Positions 1 to 5,868 of a stretch of DNA of 5,868 bases are shown piece after piece. The notes under the pieces are model-generated. The model did not search any database. It was not told where the DNA came from and saw only the letters and a list, made by a program, of their open reading frames with translations. The translations under genes were made by a program, and so were the position numbers. The DNA comes from DASWHK01 sp036398215 (GTDB lineage Bacteria > Acidobacteriota > UBA890), in the NCBI GenBank assembly GCA_036398215.1, contig DASWHK010000094.1, positions 1 through 5,868 of the forward strand, read 5' to 3'. Position 1 is the first letter of the stretch, and each line of letters opens with the position of its first letter.

Positions 1-1602
1 CGTCTGATCGACGCTGCCCTCACGTCGCTCGAAGACCCGCCGGAAACCCTGCCGGCAGCCAGCCGCCGGCGACTGGGCTTGATCGATCGCGGCCGGGCCC
101 TGCGCGACGTCCACCGCCCGCCCGCCGGCGCCGGCGTCGACGCCTACAACGCCAGCGCCTCGCCGGCGCACCGCCGGCTCATCGTCGAGGAGCTCATCGA
201 TTTCCAGCTCGGCTTGCAGCTACAGCGGGAGGCAGTCGTCGGGGCGCCCCGGCGCTGCGCGGCGCCCGGCGCCGCGCAGGCGGCGGCCAAGGCGCTCCGC
301 GGGCTGCCGTTCGAGCTCACCGCCGGCCAGCGGCGGGCGCTCCAGACGATCCTCGCCGAGATGAGCGGAGATGGACCGATGCACCGCCTGGTGCAGGGCG
401 ACGTCGGCTGCGGCAAGACCGTCGTCGCCGGCTGCGCCATGCTGGCGATGGCCGCGGCCGGCGGCCAGGCGGCGTTGATGGTCCCCACCGAGATCCTGGC
501 CCGCCAGCACGTCGCCAGCCTCGGCGGCTGGGCGGCGGCGCAGGGATTCGCCGTGGAGTGCCTGACCGGCGGTCAGCCGGCGGCGGCGCGGCAGGCGGTG
601 CGCGACGGCCTCGCCGCCGGCGATGTCAGGCTCGTTGTCGGCACCCACGCCCTGATCGAGCCCGACGTCACCTTCTCCCGCCTCGGCCTCGCGGTCGTCG
701 ACGAGCAGCACCGCTTCGGCGTTCGCCAGCGCGCCGCGCTGCGCGCCAAGGGCGCCGGCGATGACGGCGGCCTGCCCGATCTGCTGGTCATGACGGCGAC
801 GCCGATCCCGCGCTCCCTGGCGCTGACGGTGTATGGCGACCTGGACTTGTGTACGATCGAGGACATGCCGCCGGGGCGACAGCCGGTGGAGTCGATCGTC
901 GTTGCGGCGCGGCGCTGGCCGGAGGTGGTCGAGGCGCTCCTTCGCACCGCCGGTCGCGGCGAGCAGGCCTACGTGGTGGCGCCGCGGATCGAGGCCGGCG
1001 ACGACGACCTGGCGGCCGCAACCCGCCTCGAGGCCGACCTGTCGCGGCAGCTCACCGGCGTGCGCGTCGGCCTGGTGCACGGCGCCCAGGGCTCGGACGA
1101 GCGCTTCGCGGCGATGCAGGCGTTCGTCGACGGAACGATCCAGGTGCTGGCGGCGACGACGGTTATCGAGGTGGGTGTGGACGTGGCCAATGCGACGTTG
1201 ATGGTGGTGGGGCACGCCGAGCGCTTCGGGCTCTCGCAGCTCCACCAGCTACGCGGGCGCGTGGGACGCGGCAGCGCCCCTTCGACCTGCATCTTCCTGG
1301 CCCACCCGCCGCTGACCGCCGCCGCCAAGGCCCGCCTCGAAGCGGTGCGGGCGACCGGCAGCGGCTTCGTGCTCGCCGAAAAGGACCTCGAGCTGCGCGG
1401 CCCGGGCGAGGTTCTCGGCACCCGCCAGGTCGGGCTCGCCGGCCTCCGCGTCGGCGATCCCTTCCGCGACCATGCGCTGCTGGCCGGCGCCCGCGAGGAG
1501 GCCGCCCGCTTGCTCGTTGCCGACGACGCCGAGGCCGCGGCCTGCCGGCGGCATGCCACCCGCCGCTGGGATCGTCGCGCCGACGCCGCGGGCGCCGGAT
1601 GA
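1..1602 (+). CDS. recG: ATP-dependent DNA helicase RecG, 5'-truncated
   Basis: RecG is a superfamily 2 double-stranded DNA translocase that regresses stalled replication forks and branch-migrates Holliday junctions and R-loops. The reading frame is open from base 1, so the true start lies upstream. About 530 of the usual ~690-780 residues are present, and the missing part is the N-terminal wedge domain. Numbering codons from base 1, the fragment shows the linker ending in ALRDVHRP (~33-40), and the Q-motif region and Walker A GDVGCGKT (133-140, catalytic Lys139). It also shows Walker B DEQH followed by RFGV (234-241), motif III TATPIPR (265-271) and motif VI HQLRGRVGRG (415-424). The RecG-specific ELRGPGEVLGTRQ segment follows near the C-terminus. 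DEQHRFG and the LRGPG/GTRQ tail distinguish it from PriA and Mfd. The P-loop has Cys where Ser is usual (GDVGSGKT). Its TGA at 1600-1602 overlaps the rsmD ATG. A TTG at 79 is open but lies inside a conserved region, so it is not a real start. Confidence 0.97.
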   Translation, partial: RLIDAALTSLEDPPETLPAASRRRLGLIDRGRALRDVHRPPAGAGVDAYNASASPAHRRLIVEELIDFQLGLQLQREAVVGAPRRCAAPGAAQAAAKALRGLPFELTAGQRRALQTILAEMSGDGPMHRLVQGDVGCGKTVVAGCAMLAMAAAGGQAALMVPTEILARQHVASLGGWAAAQGFAVECLTGGQPAAARQAVRDGLAAGDVRLVVGTHALIEPDVTFSRLGLAVVDEQHRFGVRQRAALRAKGAGDDGGLPDLLVMTATPIPRSLALTVYGDLDLCTIEDMPPGRQPVESIVVAARRWPEVVEALLRTAGRGEQAYVVAPRIEAGDDDLAAATRLEADLSRQLTGVRVGLVHGAQGSDERFAAMQAFVDGTIQVLAATTVIEVGVDVANATLMVVGHAERFGLSQLHQLRGRVGRGSAPSTCIFLAHPPLTAAAKARLEAVRATGSGFVLAEKDLELRGPGEVLGTRQVGLAGLRVGDPFRDHALLAGAREEAARLLVADDAEAAACRRHATRRWDRRADAAGAG

Positions 1603-2162
1603 GCCTGCGGGTCATCGCCGGCGAGGCAAAGGGGCGGCGCCTGCGGGTGCCGGCGGTCGAGGGCCTGCGCCCGACCACCGATCGCGCCCGCGAGACCCTT
1701 TTCAACGTGCTGGCGCCCCGCCTCGAAGCGGTCAGCTTTCTCGACGTATTCGCCGGCAGCGGCGCGGTCGGCATCGAGGCGCTGAGCCGCGGCGCCGCCA
1801 CCGCCACCTTCGTGGAAAGCGACCGCCGCGCCGCCGCCGACATCGAGCGCAACCTCGAGGCCTGCGGGATGACGGAGCGGGCCACCGTGCTGCGCAGCGA
1901 CTGGCGGGCGGCGCTGCGCCTCCTCGGCCGGGCCGGCGCGGTGATCGACATCGCCTTCTTCGACCCACCCTACGCGTGGAAGGACACCCACCGGTGCCTC
2001 GAGGAGCTGGGGCGCCGGAGCCTGCTGCCCGCCGGCGGCTGGGCGGTTATCGAGCACCGCAAGAACGCGGCGCCCCGTGACCTGGAAGGCTGGGACCTGC
2101 TCCGCGAGCTGCAGGTCGGCGATTCCTGCTTCTCGATCTTTCTGCGGACGCCGCAGACCTGA
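1599..2162 (+). CDS. rsmD: 16S rRNA (guanine(966)-N(2))-methyltransferase RsmD
   Basis: This 187-residue SAM-dependent methyltransferase modifies the 16S rRNA guanine equivalent to E. coli G966 (N2-methylguanine) in the assembling 30S subunit. The N-terminal VIAGEAKGRRLRVP and the family signature LRPTTDRARETLFN (23-36) identify it. The SAM-binding motif I is LDVFAGSGAVGIEALSRGA (48-66), the acidic residue after strand 2 is in FVESD (71-75), and the catalytic NPPY-type motif IV is DPPY (122-125). Length matches the family. The start is fixed by the ATGA overlap with the recG stop and by the conserved N-terminus beginning immediately after it. No clear Shine-Dalgarno precedes it, so translation is probably coupled to recG. 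The conserved C-terminal GDSCFSIF aligns with the GDTALS-type end of other RsmD proteins. The codons from Ser176 to the stop form the first unit of a tandem repeat that continues downstream, so the last residues (LRTPQT) may be lineage-specific. Confidence 0.96.
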   Translation: MSLRVIAGEAKGRRLRVPAVEGLRPTTDRARETLFNVLAPRLEAVSFLDVFAGSGAVGIEALSRGAATATFVESDRRAAADIERNLEACGMTERATVLRSDWRAALRLLGRAGAVIDIAFFDPPYAWKDTHRCLEELGRRSLLPAGGWAVIEHRKNAAPRDLEGWDLLRELQVGDSCFSIFLRTPQT

Positions 2163-2238
2163 CCCGGCACTTCGAGCTTCTCGACCTCCCTGGGGACGCC
2201 GCAGACCTGACCCGGCTTCCTGCTCGTCGATCTTCGTG
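2123..2238 (+). repeat. Tandem 46-48 bp repeat spanning the rsmD stop codon (three units, last partial)
   Basis: Three head-to-tail units are visible at 2123-2170, 2171-2216 and 2217-2238. Units 1 and 2 share an identical 23-bp core at 2146-2168 and 2194-2216, which begins GGACGCCGCAGACC and ends TGACCCGGC. Over 40 bp (2129-2168 against 2177-2216) they differ at only four positions. Unit 3 keeps only the front: 18 of 22 bases match 2123-2144, and the similarity then fades. Unit 1 contains a perfect 7-bp inverted repeat TCTGCGG/CCGCAGA with an ACG loop (2141-2157). In unit 2 the equivalent stem (2190-2204) has one G-G mismatch. Unit 1 encodes the last 12 residues and stop of RsmD. The array may be a local duplication of the rsmD 3' end or copies of a dispersed REP-like element. 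One window cannot decide between these. Confidence 0.85.
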
Positions 2239-2253
2239 TGCACCCCAAAGCGA

Positions 2254-2270
2254 CCGCGGTGAAACCACGG
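2254..2270 (+). terminator. Weak hairpin after rsmD, possible terminator
   Basis: The arms CCGCGGT (2254-2260) and ACCACGG (2264-2270) pair over seven positions with one C-A mismatch and a GAA loop. The hairpin is followed by a short less GC-rich run containing TCCTAA twice (2273-2284), but by no real T-tract. It sits between rsmD and the putative coaD promoter, where a terminator for the recG-rsmD unit would be expected. The structure is weak and the call is mostly positional. Confidence 0.2.
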
Positions 2271-2323
2271 CCTCCTAATCCTAATGACCCGACCTCCGGC
2301 TCGCGGCGCGGCGGCGCGCCCCT

Positions 2324-2332
2324 TGCTATACT
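2324..2332 (+). promoter_or_regulatory. Extended -10 promoter for coaD
   Basis: TGCTATACT is an extended -10 element: TG, one base, then TATACT, which matches five of six bases of TATAAT. It stands out in otherwise very GC-rich DNA. No TTGACA-like -35 is found 16-18 bases upstream, as is typical where an extended -10 is used. Transcription would start near 2338-2340, giving a leader of about 85 bases before the coaD ATG. The sigma-70 type assignment follows established consensus, and activity is inferred. Confidence 0.5.
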
Positions 2333-2354
2333 CTGCCGACCGAACGCGGTGGCA

Positions 2355-2381
2355 GGCGGCCGTGGTGGCACGTTGGCCGCC
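2355..2381 (+). promoter_or_regulatory. Hairpin in the coaD 5' leader
   Basis: GGCGGCC (2355-2361) and GGCCGCC (2375-2381) are perfectly complementary. Inside them GTG (2362-2364) pairs with CAC (2369-2371) around a GTGG loop, leaving a three-base GTT bulge on the 3' side. This gives about ten base pairs within the predicted leader, some 30 bases before the coaD Shine-Dalgarno. No T-tract follows, so it does not look like an intrinsic terminator. A regulatory role is speculative, since GC-rich DNA forms such stems by chance, and it matches no riboswitch class I recognise. Confidence 0.3.
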
Positions 2382-2414
2382 GATGCACGCCGCGCCGGGC
2401 CCCTTTGGATTCCC

Positions 2415-2418
2415 GAGG
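2415..2418 (+). promoter_or_regulatory. Shine-Dalgarno GAGG that fixes the coaD start
   Basis: GAGG lies five bases before ATG 2424. This supports that ATG over the in-frame upstream GTG at 2238, which would add 62 residues foreign to CoaD and would begin at the edge of the repeat array, upstream of the predicted promoter. Confidence 0.7.
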
Positions 2419-2423
2419 TCGGA

Positions 2424-2903
2424 ATGGATCGCGTTGTCGTATATCCCGGGTCGTTCGACCCGATGACCAACGGTCACACCGACATCGTCGAGCGCTCCAA
2501 GGCGCTCTTCACGCGCGTCCACATCGGCATTCTGCGCAACCCGGAGAAGAGGCCGCTGTTCACAATCGAGGAGAGGCTGGAGATGATCCGCGAGATCTAC
2601 GCCGGCGACCCGGCGGTCGAAAGCGAGGCCTTCGACGGGCTGCTGGTGGACTTCGCCGAGCGGGTGGGCGCCCGCGCCATCATTCGCGGCCTGCGGGCGC
2701 CGACCGAGCTCGAGTACGAGCTGCAGATGGCGCTCATGAATCGGCGGCTGCGGGGGAACATCGAGACGCTGTTCATGGTTCCCAACGAGGAGTTCACGTT
2801 CGTCTCCTCGAGCCTGGTCAAGGAAGTCTTTTCGCTCGGCGGATCGATCGAGGGCCTGGTCCCGGCGATCGTCGAGGAGCGGCTCGCCGCCAAGGTGGGC
2901 TAG
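2424..2903 (+). CDS. coaD: Phosphopantetheine adenylyltransferase (CoaD)
   Basis: CoaD transfers AMP from ATP to 4'-phosphopantetheine, giving dephospho-CoA and pyrophosphate, the penultimate step of coenzyme A synthesis in the cytosol. The protein has 159 residues, the same length as the E. coli hexameric enzyme. The nucleotidyltransferase signature is YPGSFDPMTNGH, with the (T/H)xGH motif TNGH at 15-18 (His18 catalytic). The conserved substrate-site stretch IIRGLR has Arg88 and Arg91, and the C-terminal adenylate-binding motif VSSSLVKEV lies at 127-135. No key residue is missing. It follows rsmD by 261 bases containing a repeat array, a plausible promoter and a leader hairpin, so it probably heads its own transcript. 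Neighbouring rsmD is common: rsmD-coaD adjacency is widespread in bacteria, although the two functions are unrelated. No membrane or signal segment is seen. Confidence 0.98.
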   Translation: MDRVVVYPGSFDPMTNGHTDIVERSKALFTRVHIGILRNPEKRPLFTIEERLEMIREIYAGDPAVESEAFDGLLVDFAERVGARAIIRGLRAPTELEYELQMALMNRRLRGNIETLFMVPNEEFTFVSSSLVKEVFSLGGSIEGLVPAIVEERLAAKVG

Positions 2904-2904
2904 C

Positions 2905-2951
2905 GGCGCCGGGCCGCCCGTTGCCGTCCCGAGTCGGGGCCGCGCGGCGCC
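2905..2951 (+). other. Imperfect stepped hairpin between coaD and the aminotransferase gene
   Basis: GGCGCCG (2905-2911) pairs with CGGCGCC (2945-2951). Next to it GGCC (2912-2915) can pair with GGCC (2938-2941), leaving a GCG bulge. A small CCCGA-G-TCGGG palindrome lies at 2928-2938. The structure fills most of the 69-bp gap and ends 11 bases before the Shine-Dalgarno of the next gene. No T-tract follows. It could modulate readthrough or translation, or be a chance product of high GC content. Confidence 0.3.
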
Positions 2952-2972
2952 CATTCAGAAGCGAGGATCCGG

Positions 2973-4154
2973 ATGCAAATCGTCAAGCGGCTGGCGCGGA
3001 TCAGCCCGTCGGCCACGCTGGCGGCCGCCGACAAGGCCGCCCGCCTGAAAGCCCAGGGGGTCGACGTCATCGACCTCGGCCAGGGGCTGCCCGACTTCCC
3101 CACACCGCCGCACATCTGCGAGGCGGGGGTGCGGGCGATCCAGGATGGCAAGACCCGATACACGGCGGCCGCCGGGATTGCGGAGCTGCGCGACGCCATC
3201 GCCGCGCGCTACAGCGAAGCCCACGGCGTCGAGTACCAGCGCCAGGAGACGATTGTCACCAGCGGCGGCAAACAGGCGCTCTACTCGGCCTTTCAGGCGC
3301 TGGTCGCCGATGGCGACGAGGTCGTCATCCCGACGCCGTTCTGGGTCTCGTTCCCGGACCAGGTGCGACTCGCCGGCGGCCACCCCGTGTTCGTGGAGAC
3401 CCGCGAGGAGGACGGCTTCGTCGTCCGCGCCGCCGACATCGCCAAGGCCTGCGGCCCGCGGACCAAGGCCATCATCCTCAACACCCCGAGCAACCCTTCG
3501 GGCGCCGTCATTCCGCCGGAGACGCTGGCGGAGATCGCCGCCATCGCCGTCGAGCGCGACCTGGTGATCGTCTACGACGAGACCTACGACCAGTTCCTGT
3601 ACGACGGCGCCGTCCACGGCTCGCCGCTGGCCCTGGGCAAGGAGGCCAAGAAGGTCACGCTGTCGATCGGCTCCTGCTCCAAGACCTGGGCGATGACCGG
3701 CTGGCGGGTGGGATGGGCGGTGGGCCCGCGGCCGCTGATCGAGGCCATGACCAGGCTGCAGAGCCATCTGACCAGCAACGCCACCTCGATCAGCCAGTGG
3801 GCGGCGCTGGCGGCGCTCACCGGCGATCAGTCCCCGGTGCGCACGATGCTGGATGCCTTCACCGAGCGCCGGGAGCTGATCCTGCGCCGGCTTCTCCGGG
3901 TGCCGGGCGTCAGGAGCGGCCGGCCGCAGGGCGCCTTCTACGTGTTCCCGCGGGTCGCCGACCTCTTCGGCGACAAGGTCACCAGCGCCGACGACCTGGC
4001 CGCCTACCTGATCGACAAGGCCCACGTCGTTACCGTGCCGGGCACCGCGTTCGGTCGCGACGGCTACCTGCGGCTCTCGTTCGCCGTCGAGCTCGAGCGC
4101 CTGCGCGAGGCGATGGATCGTCTCTCGGAGGCGTGCGTCGAGCTGGGCAGCTAG
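2973..4154 (+). CDS. Class I PLP-dependent aminotransferase, Thermus-type aspartate/prephenate-like
   Basis: This 393-residue fold-type I aminotransferase closely resembles the subgroup Ib aspartate aminotransferases typified by Thermus thermophilus. Seen in order are SPSATLAAADKA (11-22), LGQGLPDFPTP (35-45), TSGGKQALYSAFQAL (96-110) and Trp124 in TPFW, which stacks on PLP. NTPSNPSG (170-177) carries Asn174, and YDET (201-204) carries Asp202, which binds the pyridine nitrogen. SCSKTWAMTGWRVGW (234-248) carries the Schiff-base Lys237 and phosphate-binding Arg245. YLRLSFA (365-371) carries Arg367, which binds the substrate alpha-carboxylate. Lys100 lies where the Thermus enzyme has the lysine (K109) linked to acidic-substrate recognition, so aspartate/glutamate or prephenate use is plausible. 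The N-terminal GLPDFPTP, instead of GEPDFDTP, is more like methionine/kynurenine-type relatives, so specificity remains open. A GAGG (2963-2966) six bases before the ATG supports the start. It probably belongs to the coaD transcript, 69 bp downstream. Confidence 0.94.
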   Translation: MQIVKRLARISPSATLAAADKAARLKAQGVDVIDLGQGLPDFPTPPHICEAGVRAIQDGKTRYTAAAGIAELRDAIAARYSEAHGVEYQRQETIVTSGGKQALYSAFQALVADGDEVVIPTPFWVSFPDQVRLAGGHPVFVETREEDGFVVRAADIAKACGPRTKAIILNTPSNPSGAVIPPETLAEIAAIAVERDLVIVYDETYDQFLYDGAVHGSPLALGKEAKKVTLSIGSCSKTWAMTGWRVGWAVGPRPLIEAMTRLQSHLTSNATSISQWAALAALTGDQSPVRTMLDAFTERRELILRRLLRVPGVRSGRPQGAFYVFPRVADLFGDKVTSADDLAAYLIDKAHVVTVPGTAFGRDGYLRLSFAVELERLREAMDRLSEACVELGS

Positions 4155-4193
4155 CCGGAATGTCTCATCGCCCTTCCGCCGCTGGCGCCGGGA

Positions 4194-4219
4194 GGCTCGT
4201 GGCGGCGGCGTCACGAGCC
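4194..4219 (+). terminator. Strong hairpin after the aminotransferase gene
   Basis: GGCTCGTGGCG (4194-4204) and CGTCACGAGCC (4209-4219) form an 11-bp stem with a single G-T (G-U) wobble and a GCGG tetraloop. The outer GGCGCC copies at 4184-4189 and 4238-4243 could pair around it. No T-tract follows, so intrinsic termination would be inefficient by the classical model. A transcript-end stabiliser or an attenuating structure before uvrB is equally possible. The corresponding bases of repeat copy 2 have lost the complementarity, so only copy 1 folds this way. Confidence 0.45.
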
Positions 4220-4286
4220 GCGTGTGCTTGCCCGGGGGGCGCCGCGAGGCTGGTGGCGGCGGCAGCGCGCCCGGCGTGTGCTGGCC

Positions 4287-4291
4287 AGGGG
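4287..4291 (+). promoter_or_regulatory. Shine-Dalgarno AGGGG for uvrB, inside repeat copy 2
   Basis: AGGGG ends eight bases before ATG 4300, a normal spacing. It is the last part of the second 54-bp repeat. Copy 1 has CGGGG at the same place. A GTG at 4294 is in frame but only two bases from this site, so ATG 4300 is preferred. Confidence 0.6.
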
Positions 4292-4299
4292 CCGTGCTG

Positions 4300-5868
<1,569 letters not shown>

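Larger units (their letters stand above)
4184..4291 (+). repeat. Two abutting 54-bp imperfect direct repeats upstream of uvrB
   Basis: Copy 1 is 4184-4237 and copy 2 is 4238-4291, each starting GGCGCCG and ending GGGG. They match at 44 of 54 positions without gaps. The longest shared runs are GTGGCGGCGGC and GCGTGTGCT. The pair fills most of the 145-bp gap between the aminotransferase gene and uvrB. The end of copy 2 supplies the AGGGG Shine-Dalgarno of uvrB. The unit is a multiple of three and lies within a short open frame (ATG 4160 to TGA 4298-4300) in which both copies read as an 18-residue Ala-rich repeat. No AT-rich promoter element or LexA-type box was recognised here. Confidence 0.8.

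Noticed and set aside
2238..2423. N-terminal extension of CoaD from GTG 2238
   Set aside because: The upstream 62 residues are unlike CoaD. ATG 2424 has a good Shine-Dalgarno and gives the family's exact usual length. The extension would start upstream of the likely promoter.
2163..2423. tRNA, small RNA gene or CRISPR in the rsmD-coaD spacer
   Set aside because: No cloverleaf or CRISPR-like regular repeat/unique-spacer pattern was seen. The repeat units abut directly without spacers.
2384..2466. 27-codon ORF overlapping the coaD start out of frame (ATG 2384 to TGA 2464-2466)
   Set aside because: No Shine-Dalgarno precedes its ATG, and its codons overlap the conserved coaD start. It is likely chance.
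1970..2470. Minus-strand frame in which the rsmD-end repeat reads as PGQVCGV...EKxE peptide repeats
   Set aside because: Units 1 and 2 stay in frame, but unit 3 is shifted by the 46-bp spacing. The frame overlaps the conserved rsmD and coaD coding regions and has no start signal. The repetition is explained by the DNA repeat.
969..2954. Very long minus-strand open frame (661 codons) crossing recG, rsmD and coaD
   Set aside because: It is antisense to three well-recognised genes, has an Arg/Ala/Gly-rich composition typical of GC-rich shadow frames, and shows no recognisable domain.
4155..4299. LexA/SOS operator upstream of uvrB
   Set aside because: I looked for CTGT-N8-ACAG, GAAC-N4-GTTC and similar palindromes and found none. 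If uvrB is SOS-controlled here, the site is not visible in this spacer.

Overview
The window is a very GC-rich (around 70% by eye) stretch of bacterial chromosome. It carries five same-strand housekeeping genes and two small repeat-bearing intergenic regions. In order these are the 3' part of recG, complete rsmD, complete coaD, a complete class I aminotransferase gene, and the 5' part of uvrB. The recG-rsmD-coaD-aminotransferase order, the GC content and the codon use suggest a deltaproteobacterial-type lineage (Myxococcota or Desulfobacterota in the broad sense) or a related high-GC group. This placement is an inference from remembered gene order and no database search supports it.

Layout: bases 1-1602 hold the C-terminal ~530 residues of the RecG helicase. 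Its stop overlaps the rsmD start in an ATGA junction (1599-1602), so the two are probably translated in a coupled way. rsmD (16S rRNA guanine-N2 methyltransferase) ends inside a tandem repeat of 46-48 bp units (2123-2238). The rest of the gap to 2423 holds a weak hairpin, a good extended -10 promoter (2324-2332) and a leader hairpin. Together these suggest that coaD (phosphopantetheine adenylyltransferase) starts a new transcription unit. A 69-bp structured gap separates coaD from a Thermus-type aspartate/prephenate-like aminotransferase (2973-4154). A 145-bp gap follows, made largely of two abutting 54-bp imperfect direct repeats. The first contains a strong hairpin and the second supplies the likely Shine-Dalgarno of uvrB (4300 to the window end).

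Functionally the genes are a mixed housekeeping cluster. RecG and UvrB repair DNA (fork rescue and recombination; nucleotide excision). RsmD modifies the small ribosomal subunit, CoaD makes dephospho-CoA, and the aminotransferase belongs to amino acid metabolism. No mobile element, CRISPR array, RNA gene, toxin-antitoxin pair or defence system was found. The only parts not explained as ordinary genes are the two tandem-repeat regions, and those are what deserve a second look.
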